Assembly: GCA_018383815.1 (NCBI GenBank)
Contig: JAHAWU010000024.1
Location: forward strand, 1-35,015
DNA from: Candidatus Jordarchaeia archaeon
Lineage (GTDB): Archaea > Asgardarchaeota > Jordiarchaeia > Jordiarchaeales > Jordiarchaeaceae
Length of the DNA stretch: 35,015 nucleotides
Reading direction: 5' to 3'
The notes beneath the pieces were generated by a model. The model was not told where the DNA came from, did not search any database, and saw only the letters and a program-made list of their open reading frames with translations. The translations under genes and the position numbers were made by a program. This document shows, one piece after another, positions 25,308 through 33,227 of the stretch. Within the stretch, counting starts at the first letter, position 1. Each line of letters begins with the position of its first letter.

Positions 25308-25913
25308 TTGGCAAAAATTTACTTAATTAAGGAAGGCGACTATGAGGAAATAATGCAACCTGTTTTTTCAACTGGAGACACCTATGTTGTTGACGCTGGA
25401 GACCGAATATGGATATGGCTGGGTGAAAAAACAACAGTTGATGAAAAATTCGCTGGCGCCTTCATAAGCAACCTCATGGATAAGCAACGCAAAGGTAAAC
25501 CCCGCGTAGAAACGGTCCACCAAGGTAATGAACCACTAGAATTTAGGAAAACAGTAGGTCCAATGCGCATAGTGGATCAAGACCTCGCTAAATCTATGCT
25601 CAAAAAAACAGAGAAAAAAACACACCCCGTTGTTATGTACAGAATATCAGGGGAAGAGTTCGAAACCCTTGATGATGTACAATTCGTTCAAGTGCCACTA
25701 TCCAAAGCATCTCTAGACTCAGAGGATGTTTTCTTGATAGACACCTACGATACAATTTATATCTGGCAAGGTAAAAAAAGTAGCGTTCGAGAAAAAGTTG
25801 TAGGCGGTAGGATAGCCAGAAAATTCGACGCAGAGCGTGTAGGAGTACAAAAAGAAGTCTTTGTTGAAGAGGGCGAGGAGCCAGACAAGCTAAAAAAGAT
25901 CCTAGGTCTCTAG
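25308..25913 (+). CDS. two-domain gelsolin-like protein
   Basis: A 201-residue protein of two gelsolin-like repeats. In each, the hallmark strand-helix is visible: VFSTGDTYVVDAGDRIWIWL with GEKTTVDEKFAGAFIS (repeat 1), and DSEDVFLIDTYDTIYIWQG with KKSSVREKVVGGRIARKF (repeat 2). The aspartates after the 'VD/ID' strands are the kind that bind calcium in the family. In eukaryotes and in Asgard archaea, two-domain gelsolins sever, cap or bundle actin filaments. No actin gene is in the window. The start is taken as TTG 25308, with AGAAGG eight bases upstream; a TTG at 25278 would add ten residues. A TATA-like TTTAATATAAT lies near 25249-25259. Confidence 0.85.
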   Translation: MAKIYLIKEGDYEEIMQPVFSTGDTYVVDAGDRIWIWLGEKTTVDEKFAGAFISNLMDKQRKGKPRVETVHQGNEPLEFRKTVGPMRIVDQDLAKSMLKKTEKKTHPVVMYRISGEEFETLDDVQFVQVPLSKASLDSEDVFLIDTYDTIYIWQGKKSSVREKVVGGRIARKFDAERVGVQKEVFVEEGEEPDKLKKILGL

Positions 25914-26418
25914 TTCCGCCCCAGCTCTAAAAAGAACCCTCATTTATTTTCTTTTTTTGAGGAAGACACACTTAAAATGCAGGTTTTGCGTAAGATAAAT
26001 GTGCTTCTCAACGGAGAATAAGAAGGAGCGTGTAAACTATCTCGGGTTCCAAACCGGGAGGAAAAATTTTTTGCACAATTGTAAAGGGGATTGCTTTTTT
26101 GTGATCCTTCAACTGTTGAGCCCCACATTTCTGAAAAACTGTGAGGCTATCCTCAGACAATGCACATAAGCACCGCCTTCTATGTGTTTAAGAAATTTGT
26201 GCTGGCTAACTCGCAAACGCCCTAGGGACTGGTTAGAAGACAGCACTTTGCAGCCTAAGAGAAGAAATAGGTTATCTATTAGATTCTATCTTTATGTGAA
26301 AGATGAAAAATATTTTTATAACTAAATGGTTCGTATTAGAGAGCTATTCTTATTAGAGATTATCAGTATATTACTGATTGTTTTACTCCCTTTGGAAGTT
26401 TAAAAGAGGTGGATGTAA
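25914..26418. other. 505-base gene-free region before glpK
   Basis: No credible gene is visible here. It begins with a T-rich run (about 25945-25958) that may end the gelsolin transcript. TGAGG-CTAT-CCTCA forms a small hairpin at 26142-26155. A TATA-like ATTTTTATAAC lies near 26312-26322, and the palindrome at 26362-26378 sits just before glpK. I searched for tRNA features and found none; a GGTTCCAAACC-like stretch near 26045 lacks the cloverleaf context. A 62-codon minus frame (25940-26128) looks spurious. Confidence 0.4.
26362..26378. promoter_or_regulatory. 17-bp perfect palindrome, candidate glp operator
   Basis: ATCAGTA, TAT spacer, TACTGAT: perfect seven-base arms, ending 40 bases before the glpK ATG and just downstream of a TATA-like element near 26312-26322. 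Position and symmetry suit the binding site of a dimeric repressor controlling glpKABC. Confidence 0.45.
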
Positions 26419-27954
26419 ATGCAGCTAATAGCGGCTGTGGATGCGGGCACTATTGGTTGCCGCACCATAATTTTTGATGAAAATGGAGTGGAAATTTCCA
26501 GAGACTATGAAGAATATCCGAGTATTTTTCCTCGCCCCGCCTGGGTGGAACAAAACGCGCTGGATTGGTGGAGAGCTGTCTGTAACACCTCCAAGAGGGC
26601 CATAGAAAAGGCTGGCATCGCTCCCGAAGATATTGTAGGTATAAGTGTTACTAATCAGCGTGAGACTACGGTTCCAGTCGATGAAGATGGGAATCCTTTG
26701 AGGAATGCTATTGTTTGGCAAGATCGCAGAACAGTTAAACAATGTGATGAAATAAAGAGGATAGTAGGTGTTGATGAAGTATATCGAATCTCTGGTCTCA
26801 CAGTCGACCCTTACTTTTCAGCTCCCAAAATTCTCTGGATAAAAGAGAATGAGCCGAAAATTTTCAATTCCACTTATAAATTCATGCTGGTTCACGACTT
26901 CATCGAAATGAAATTGTCAAACAGGTTTGTCACCGACTGGTCAAATGCATCTAGAACTTTGCTTTTCGATGTTGAAAAATTCAGATGGTCTGACAAGATT
27001 TGCGACGCCTTGGAAATCCCACCCGAAAAATTAAACGAATCACACGCCTCTGGCGAAAAAATTGGAGAGGTGACTGCAAAGGCGGCTAGAGAAACTGGCT
27101 TTGTAGAAGGAACACCGGTAGTTGCAGGAGGTGGAGATCAGCAGTGTGGAGCGTTAGGAGTAGGAGTAATAAAGCCAGGAAGAATTAAGGCAACTATGGG
27201 TACAGGAACCTTTCTCCTAGCCTACACCGAAAAACCCAAACGTGACCCTAAAAAGCGTGTACTGTTTAGTTGCCACGCCGACCCAGGTAAATGGGTCGTT
27301 GAAGCTAGTATGTTTACTACTGGTAGCGTGTACAGATGGTTTAGAGATCAGCTTGGGCATCCTGAAAAGAATGTGGCAGAAATCTTGGGAAAAGACCCTT
27401 ACGACATCTTATGCAGCGTGGCAGAACAGGCGCCTCCGGGTTCTGGCGGGATAATTTTACTACCGCACTTTGTGGGTGCGGGGGCTCCTTACTGGGATCC
27501 TGATGCAAGAGGTGTTATAGTGGGTTTGGCTCTTGGCCACAGTAGGGCGCACCTCATTAGAGCCATAATGGAGGGTGCTTGTTTCGAGGTTCGTAAAAAC
27601 ATTGAGGTTATGAAGGAATTAGGCCTAGAATTTGAGGAAGTTAGAATCACAGGAGGAGCCACCCGCAGCCCACTATGGAATCAGATTCAGGCAGATATCT
27701 ACAATATTCCAGTAGCTAGAGGAAAGGTTGAGGAAGCCACTTCACTGGGCGCAGCCATTTTAGCAGGTGTGGGTGTAGGAATATACAAAAGTGTTTCGGA
27801 CGCAGCGGAGAGCATGGTGCAGATAGGGGAGCGAAGGAAGCCTGACGAAAAGAATCGAGAGATTTACGATAAGCTATATAAAGTACACAACGATGTTTAC
27901 ATGGCTTTGAAGGATAAGAATATTTACGCGAGACTTTCAGAATTTTCAGTGTAG
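26419..27954 (+). CDS. glpK: glycerol kinase
   Basis: A 511-residue FGGY-family kinase. It phosphorylates glycerol with ATP to sn-glycerol 3-phosphate in the cytoplasm. The first phosphate-binding loop is DAGTIGCRTIIFDENG (residues 8-23), the glycerol-contacting pair Arg-Glu is in VTNQRETTV (about 77-85), and GGGDQQCGALG holds the catalytic-type Asp. The C-terminal signature includes ITGGATRSPLWNQIQADIYN and EEATSLGAAILAGVG. GAGGTGGAT precedes the ATG closely. It is the first gene of glpK-glpA-glpB-glpC (8 bases to glpA), which strongly supports glycerol rather than another FGGY substrate. No glycerol facilitator gene is present in the window. Confidence 0.93.
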   Translation: MQLIAAVDAGTIGCRTIIFDENGVEISRDYEEYPSIFPRPAWVEQNALDWWRAVCNTSKRAIEKAGIAPEDIVGISVTNQRETTVPVDEDGNPLRNAIVWQDRRTVKQCDEIKRIVGVDEVYRISGLTVDPYFSAPKILWIKENEPKIFNSTYKFMLVHDFIEMKLSNRFVTDWSNASRTLLFDVEKFRWSDKICDALEIPPEKLNESHASGEKIGEVTAKAARETGFVEGTPVVAGGGDQQCGALGVGVIKPGRIKATMGTGTFLLAYTEKPKRDPKKRVLFSCHADPGKWVVEASMFTTGSVYRWFRDQLGHPEKNVAEILGKDPYDILCSVAEQAPPGSGGIILLPHFVGAGAPYWDPDARGVIVGLALGHSRAHLIRAIMEGACFEVRKNIEVMKELGLEFEEVRITGGATRSPLWNQIQADIYNIPVARGKVEEATSLGAAILAGVGVGIYKSVSDAAESMVQIGERRKPDEKNREIYDKLYKVHNDVYMALKDKNIYARLSEFSV

Positions 27955-27962
27955 AGATCACC

Positions 27963-29546
27963 ATGTCAAAATTTGATGTAATTGTCATAGGTGGAGGAGT
28001 AGTAGGAAGTGGGGTCCTAAGAGACCTATCACTCAGGGGAGTACGCACCCTCCTTGTTGATAGAGGAGACTTCGCCTCAGAAGCCTCAGGCAAAAATCAT
28101 GGACTTTTGCACAGCGGGGCACGCTACGTAATCAGTGACCCTGAGTCAGCGCAAGAATGCGCCATGGAAAATATTATTCTCAGAAGGGTAGCCAAGCATA
28201 CCATAGAGAATACTGGGGGACTATTTGTAGCAACCAGAAATGAGGACTTAGAATATTTAGATTCCTTTCTTAAGGGTTGTAGCAAAACCAAAGTTGAGCA
28301 TAGAGAAATAACAGTTGAAGAGGCCTTAGAGAAGGAGCCCTTTCTGACCAAAAATATTAAAGCTGCGGTCTGGGTTAACGATGGCTCCATAGATCCCTTT
28401 TTACTTGTCGTCTCTAACGTGTTGTCTGCACTGCAAAATGGGGCCGAAGCTCTAAACTACACTAGCGCCAGACCCATATTAAGTAATGGAGCGGTTACAG
28501 GTGTGGAGGTGTTGAGAAACGGGAAGAGTGAAAAGTATTTTTCTGAAATTGTGGTTAACGCTACCGGAGCCTGGGCAGGTATTGTTGCGGGGCAAGTGGG
28601 AATAAAGCTGAATATTAGGCCCAACAAGGGGACTCTAGTAGTTCTCAATAATCGGGTAATAAACCATGTAATTAATCATCTTCGCTACCCCTCAGATGGA
28701 GACATAATAGTTCCCCACTATTCTACAATGATTTTGGGAACTACCTCAACCTTCGTAGAAAACCCGGATAACATTCTTCCAGAAAATGAGGAAGTTGAAA
28801 AAATTATCAAGGAGGGGGAAGAGATGATTCCCCTTGTTGCAGAATCCCGGGTCATAAGAGCCTTCTCGGGAGTCCGCCCTCTTTTTGGGGAGGGTTCGGG
28901 ACGTACAGTCACACGTGGGATGCTATTAGTTGACCATGAAAAGGAGGGAGTGGAAGGGTTTGTAACCATCACGGGAGGCAAACTCACCACTTATAGGCTT
29001 ATGGCGGAAAAGACAGCGGACCTAGTTTGTGAAAAGCTGGGAGTTAGGGCAAAGTGTAGAACCGCAGAGGAGCCAATCCTTGGAAGCGAGGGATCGCCGC
29101 CGCCACTTGAGGAGATTCAAAGACGTCTTCAGGTTAACTCCCTAACCGCCAAAGAGATTATCAAAAAGTATGGTACAATATCATCGACCATGCCTCAGAA
29201 ACCTGGCTTAATATGTGAGTGTAGTTTAGTTTCCAGAGCGGAGATAGTTCACAGTTTTGAAGCATTGCTCGCCAAGAACTTGAGAGATGTCAAAAGGCGC
29301 ACCAGATTGGGTATGGGAACCTGCCAGGGCCAACTGTGCGTGCATCGCGCCGCAGAAGTCATGGTTGAAGACCTCAAATTTTCGGCGCCACAAGCTTTGA
29401 ATTCGCTAGCCGAGTTCCTAGATGAACAGTGGAAGATCGCCCACATACTCAAGGGAGACCAACTTAGGCAACTCATGTTCGCCAAGGTCATGTTTGAAAT
29501 GGTGGGAAACATAAGACACCGAGGTGGAGAGGTTGCACGAAGTTGA
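27963..29546 (+). CDS. glpA: anaerobic glycerol-3-phosphate dehydrogenase, subunit A
   Basis: A 527-residue FAD-dependent GlpA, which oxidises sn-glycerol 3-phosphate to dihydroxyacetone phosphate. The FAD-binding GGGVVGSGVLRDLSLRG lies at residues 10-26, and the family motif GDFASEASGKNHGLLHSGAR follows. TITGGKLTTYRLMAE marks the end of the FAD domain. The C-terminal extension carries a BFD-like [2Fe-2S] site with C418, C420, C454 and C459 (ICECS and GTCQGQLC), as in GlpA and unlike GlpD. Its end overlaps the start of glpB, showing a tight operon. Electrons should leave through GlpB and GlpC to a membrane carrier or other acceptor that is not encoded here. Confidence 0.93.
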   Translation: MSKFDVIVIGGGVVGSGVLRDLSLRGVRTLLVDRGDFASEASGKNHGLLHSGARYVISDPESAQECAMENIILRRVAKHTIENTGGLFVATRNEDLEYLDSFLKGCSKTKVEHREITVEEALEKEPFLTKNIKAAVWVNDGSIDPFLLVVSNVLSALQNGAEALNYTSARPILSNGAVTGVEVLRNGKSEKYFSEIVVNATGAWAGIVAGQVGIKLNIRPNKGTLVVLNNRVINHVINHLRYPSDGDIIVPHYSTMILGTTSTFVENPDNILPENEEVEKIIKEGEEMIPLVAESRVIRAFSGVRPLFGEGSGRTVTRGMLLVDHEKEGVEGFVTITGGKLTTYRLMAEKTADLVCEKLGVRAKCRTAEEPILGSEGSPPPLEEIQRRLQVNSLTAKEIIKKYGTISSTMPQKPGLICECSLVSRAEIVHSFEALLAKNLRDVKRRTRLGMGTCQGQLCVHRAAEVMVEDLKFSAPQALNSLAEFLDEQWKIAHILKGDQLRQLMFAKVMFEMVGNIRHRGGEVARS

Positions 29547-30693
29547 TGTAGCTGTGATTGGCTGTGGTATGGCAGGTCTGGTGGCTGCCAGAAAAACCAG
29601 CGAGGCGAAGCTCTCCACTATGGTGGTTGCATCCGGTCTAGGCAGCACAGTGCTTTCGTCGGGAACCATAGATTTACTGGGATACTTTAACGGTAGGAAT
29701 GTCAAAAAACCTTTGGAAGTGCTGGGGGATTTTGTTAGTAGGAATCCCAGCCACCCCTACGCTATAGTTGGTAGGGAAAGAGTTTTGGAGGCCTTTCAGG
29801 AGTTTAGAGAGAAGTACGATTCCTTTATTAGGTATGAGGGAAGTCTGGAAATAAATGAAACTCTTTTAACTCCCCTAGGACTTTTTAAACCCACTCTATT
29901 AGCTCAGTCCAGCATAATGAGGGGAACAAGAGAGAACCTTGAAGGCTCCAAGGTTTTGGTAGTTGGTTTCCGCCACCTGGTAAACCATACCCCGGCTTTA
30001 ATCGCTCGTTCACTAAGAGAAATTTGGGGGGTGGACGCAGACTATGTAAAACTGGATAGGAGCGAAGCTCAACCAGTGCCGCTGGCGCTCCTACTGGAAT
30101 CCAACAGTGAGGATACAATCAAAAGTCTGAATGAGCATAACTTGGGAAGCTATGATTACTTGGCGTTTCCCCCAGTCCTAGGTTTGCGCCGGACAGAGGA
30201 GATCATACATGAGTTTGAAGACAGTTTGGGGGCTAAGGTTTTTGAAACTATGTCCTTCCCGCCTTCTGTTCCCGGGCTAAGATTACAGCAATTGCTAGAA
30301 AAGCCATGTATAGAGAATGGAGTTGAAATTAAACTGGGATGGCAGTCGACTGAGATAAGAGATACAGGACAAGGCTGCAAAATCAAAATCATGGAAAATG
30401 ATACTAAACAGGAAATACTGTCCAAGGTGGTCATAATAGCCACAGGACAATTAATGAGAGATACAATAAGTATAAAGGATGAAAATGGTTTTCAAGCATC
30501 CCTAAATCTACAGGCAGGAGAGTATTTTAAAACGGATAAGGAGATGAGACTTGTCTTTAACGGGAAGACCTTTAAGAATATTTTTGCTGCCTGTTCAGCC
30601 ATTTCAGAAAATTACATGACAGGATTGGGAACAGCCCTATGTACAGGATACTCATCAGCAGTTGAAGTAATAAAATATTTGAAGGGATACTAA
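29524..30693 (+). CDS. glpB: anaerobic glycerol-3-phosphate dehydrogenase, subunit B
   Basis: A 389-residue GlpB, the second flavin-binding subunit of the anaerobic dehydrogenase complex. It has an N-terminal dinucleotide-binding motif DVAVIGCGMAGLVAARK, the family block LGSTVLSSGTIDLLGY, FPPVLGLRRTEEI in the middle, and PPSVPGLRLQQLL. The frame opens at GTG 29524 inside glpA. TTG 29533, preceded by GAGGTGGAGAGG, may be the true start and would only remove three residues. The gene overlaps glpA by 23 bases in this reading and ends one base before glpC, so the three subunits are co-translated. Confidence 0.9.
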   Translation: MERLHEVDVAVIGCGMAGLVAARKTSEAKLSTMVVASGLGSTVLSSGTIDLLGYFNGRNVKKPLEVLGDFVSRNPSHPYAIVGRERVLEAFQEFREKYDSFIRYEGSLEINETLLTPLGLFKPTLLAQSSIMRGTRENLEGSKVLVVGFRHLVNHTPALIARSLREIWGVDADYVKLDRSEAQPVPLALLLESNSEDTIKSLNEHNLGSYDYLAFPPVLGLRRTEEIIHEFEDSLGAKVFETMSFPPSVPGLRLQQLLEKPCIENGVEIKLGWQSTEIRDTGQGCKIKIMENDTKQEILSKVVIIATGQLMRDTISIKDENGFQASLNLQAGEYFKTDKEMRLVFNGKTFKNIFAACSAISENYMTGLGTALCTGYSSAVEVIKYLKGY

Positions 30694-30694
30694 A

Positions 30695-31819
30695 TTGGGT
30701 GAAAAAGCCGAACTTCTCAAAAAAACAGACAAATGTATAAGATGTGGTACATGTATCGCCTTTTGCCCTGTGGCCAGAGCAAGTTTACCTGTAAATTCGA
30801 GATATTTTGCTTCCGAGGGCTTCAGAACCCCGGAGAGAGAGAAGTATTCTGCCAAAAACTCCTTTAACTGCACCTTGTGTATGGCTTGTGTGAAGGTCTG
30901 TCCTAGAGGCGTCCCAGTTCCGCTAGTCGTTGAGTATCTTAGAAGCCAGTTGGGGGAGAAAGAGCTTCCCACGAATGTAAAGCTGATAGTAGATAATATT
31001 CAGGATAGTGGAAATGTTCATGGAGCCGACAGGGAGGACTGGTTGATGTGGACTTATGAATCCGAGGAGCCGGTGGAAGACCGTGTGAAGGTTCCAGCTG
31101 ACGTGGGGTATTTTGTTGGCTGCAACTCTGCATATAGCCCCTCCGCTGCGAGGATACCTTTGGCGGCTATAAAAATATTCCGAAAGGCAAACGTAGACTT
31201 CACAATTCTAGGCCCCGACGAGAGCTGCTGTGCGGCTCCCCTACTTATGGCAGGAAGACTGGGGCAGGCAAAAAAGCTTATAGAAGAAAACGTGAAGGCC
31301 TTCAAGGATCTCAAAATAAAGACGCTTGTAACATCGTGTCCCGCATGTTTTAGAATGTGGAGAGATATTTACCCCAAAATCACCGAGGTTCCCTTCAAAG
31401 TAGAGCACATAACCCAGTTCATATCCAGACTCGTGGAGGAGGGAAAACTTAAACCAGAATCTATAGGTGACCTACGTGTAGTTTACCAGGATCCTTGCGA
31501 ACTGGCTCGAGGATGCGGAATAATAGAAGAACCCCGCAGGGCGCTTAAAAGTGTTCCAGGTTTGAAGCTTGAAGAATACAGCCAATGCAAGGACAATGCA
31601 ATATGCTGTGGAGGAGGAGGCTTATTGAGAGCCTATGACCAAGAAACTGCTCGGAATGCGGCGGAACTCAAAATAGATGAGGCGAAAAAGTTGGGAGTTG
31701 ATGCTATAATCACATCCTGCCCCTCCTGCCTACAAAATTTATTGAAGTCCCAGAGCAGAATTAAGATAATGGATATGGCTGAATTATTCGCTGGAAAACA
31801 CTCCCAGAAGGAACACTAG
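30695..31819 (+). CDS. glpC: anaerobic glycerol-3-phosphate dehydrogenase, subunit C
   Basis: A 374-residue GlpC, the iron-sulfur subunit that passes electrons from GlpAB onward. Two [4Fe-4S] ferredoxin-type motifs are present: C14, C17, C20, C24 (KCIRCGTCIAFCPV) and C59, C62, C65, C69 (CTLCMACVKVCPRG). Two cysteine-rich CCG domains follow, with SCCAAPLLMAGR plus TSCPACFRMW, and AICCGGGGLLR plus TSCPSCLQNL. No membrane helix is seen, so contact with a quinone would need another partner; a heterodisulfide-reductase-like acceptor is an alternative, since CCG domains occur there too. TTG 30695 has AAGGG about nine bases upstream. Its stop shares a CTAG with the converging AhpD-like gene. Confidence 0.9.
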   Translation: MGEKAELLKKTDKCIRCGTCIAFCPVARASLPVNSRYFASEGFRTPEREKYSAKNSFNCTLCMACVKVCPRGVPVPLVVEYLRSQLGEKELPTNVKLIVDNIQDSGNVHGADREDWLMWTYESEEPVEDRVKVPADVGYFVGCNSAYSPSAARIPLAAIKIFRKANVDFTILGPDESCCAAPLLMAGRLGQAKKLIEENVKAFKDLKIKTLVTSCPACFRMWRDIYPKITEVPFKVEHITQFISRLVEEGKLKPESIGDLRVVYQDPCELARGCGIIEEPRRALKSVPGLKLEEYSQCKDNAICCGGGGLLRAYDQETARNAAELKIDEAKKLGVDAIITSCPSCLQNLLKSQSRIKIMDMAELFAGKHSQKEH

Positions 31820-32226
31820 TGGGAATCTGAGAGGGAAGACCTCTCCAGCTTTCTTAGGCCCACGGCTAATTTTGATGTCTGAGATATTAGGCCGGCAACC
31901 ATTATGGCGTCAAATATTTCATCCTTGGACACCCCCAGGCGTATAGCGGCCCTTATGTGAAAATCTACACAGTGTTCGCATCCAATGGCGGTAGCGGCTG
32001 CGATGGCTAAAAGCTCCGCTGTTTTTTGGGGAACTGCTTTAGGCCTCTTCAATATAAATAGGGTTTGTAGGGCATTGAAAATAAACGCTTCTGGTCTCTG
32101 ACTACTCATAGATTTTGCTATAAAGGGAATTTCGCCATACTCCTCTTTCATACTCTTGAGTATTTCATCAACAAGCTTCTTAGGATCATCGCCCAGAAAG
32201 TTTCTTATCCTGTCGCCAAGCGACAT
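31816..32226 (-). CDS. AhpD/carboxymuconolactone decarboxylase-like protein
   Basis: A 136-residue all-helical protein of the CMD/AhpD superfamily. The peroxidase-type active-site pattern is complete: E71, C83, C86 and H90 in TAELLAIAAATAIGCEHC followed by VDFH. AhpD proteins use this pair of cysteines to reduce peroxides or partner proteins through a dithiol relay; many archaeal homologues are uncharacterised. GGTGATG stands just before the ATG at 32226. The gene converges with glpC, sharing four bases. Confidence 0.85.
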   Translation of the reverse strand: MSLGDRIRNFLGDDPKKLVDEILKSMKEEYGEIPFIAKSMSSQRPEAFIFNALQTLFILKRPKAVPQKTAELLAIAAATAIGCEHCVDFHIRAAIRLGVSKDEIFDAIMVAGLISQTSKLAVGLRKLERSSLSDSH

Positions 32227-32303
32227 CTACATCACCACCATGAGAAAGGTGTAACAGAACATATCAATTTCTTCTTTACCCTATTTTTGCCCTAACTTTG
32301 AAA

Positions 32304-32813
32304 CTATTCTTTTAGGGTAAATATGAAATCGCAATACGTATCTCCTTTTCCCCTCGTTTTCGGTTTCTCTACCTCGATTTTTGGGTTAATGGCTTCCGCC
32401 CAGCTGTGATAAACAATTTCGCAAACTGGGTCGCATATCTTAGGTATAAATTTTTCCCTATTGGACTTTTTTAACCCTTCAAGCCAAGGACAACTTGTAA
32501 CCCGTAACGCACTCCTCTTTGGACTATACTCTAAAATCTCGAATTCCCATTTTTCCATTGTCCAGCGCAAAGCAAGGGTGTTAGCCACAGTTTCCGCATC
32601 GTCGCCCTCAATACTAAATAGTCTCTTCACCCTCTTCGCCAAGATTTTAGCGAAGCGTTTCCAAACCTCACCATCCAAATGTAGGGCCTTATCAAAATCG
32701 TATTCATCCTCACAAACCAGAAACCAAACCCCATCCACACCAAAATAGGCTCCGCGAAGAAACTCAATCTCCTTCTCTGGAGTCAATTTATTCAAGCTAT
32801 CTCGCAAAACCAT
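32304..32813 (-). CDS. DUF6125-like protein
   Basis: A 169-residue soluble protein that resembles the DUF6125 / L-2-amino-thiazoline-carboxylate hydrolase-like family, a match made from memory of the pattern. Typical elements are the opening LRGAYFGVDGVWFLVCEDEY, the central ALRWTMEKWEFEIL, a cysteine-containing TSCPWLEGLKKS, KICDPVCEIVYHSWAEAINP, and the closing KGDTYCDFIFTL. The cysteines (in SCPW, ICDPVC, TYCDF) recur in such proteins and may bind a metal or cluster. No function is proven. GGAG lies nine bases before ATG 32813. It lies on the same strand as the AhpD-like gene (77 bases away) but the two need not be linked. Confidence 0.65.
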   Translation of the reverse strand: MVLRDSLNKLTPEKEIEFLRGAYFGVDGVWFLVCEDEYDFDKALHLDGEVWKRFAKILAKRVKRLFSIEGDDAETVANTLALRWTMEKWEFEILEYSPKRSALRVTSCPWLEGLKKSNREKFIPKICDPVCEIVYHSWAEAINPKIEVEKPKTRGKGDTYCDFIFTLKE

Positions 32814-33227
32814 AAACGTTCAACTCCAGCAGAACATTAAATCAGCTCTCAGGGTACCCATTTTTCCAAACCATCCAAATCAACTTCGGAACACTACCCA
32901 AAACCTAATTCTAATATCTTTTCACGCAGGCGAAACACAAATTATACCGCTTACTCAGTCATCCCCCATAATTTAAATGTTTTATTAAAAGTTTGTACAT
33001 ATCCCTAGTAAAAATATCGCGTTTAAAATCCTGTTAAAAACATACGTCCAAGAAACGCCAGCCAAAAAAGAGCCGTTTGCTAGTGTTAGACTTGCTACTA
33101 TTTCCTGATTTCCCCTCCATATATGAAAAGTGGTGTGGAAGCCACTCCCAGTACCGTAGGATACAAGAAATCCTCCAAGGATATTGTCAAGAAGGAAGCT
33201 AAAAAAGTTTAACTAGAGGATTAATCC
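32814..33227. other. 414-base gene-free gap
   Basis: An A/T-rich region with no convincing gene. A minus-strand A/T element near 32965-32985 may be the promoter of the DUF6125-like gene. A 29-codon plus-strand frame from ATG 33123 (MKSGVEATPSTVGYKK and on, Lys-rich) has no ribosome-binding site. AGGATTAATCCT (33217-33228) is a perfect 12-base palindrome touching the stop of the acyl-CoA dehydrogenase gene. Confidence 0.35.

Noticed and set aside
26035-26070. GGTTCCAAACC-like stretch resembling a tRNA T-arm
   Set aside because: The loop does not match the T-loop consensus, the stem has a mismatch at normal loop size, and no acceptor, D or anticodon arms are found around it.
25940-26128. 62-codon minus-strand frame after the gelsolin gene
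   Set aside because: Composition is random-looking and it lies in the T-rich 3' region of the gelsolin gene; no Shine-Dalgarno.
33123-33212. 29-codon Lys-rich plus-strand frame
   Set aside because: No ribosome-binding site, and a stop codon closes the frame only a few codons upstream; likely chance.
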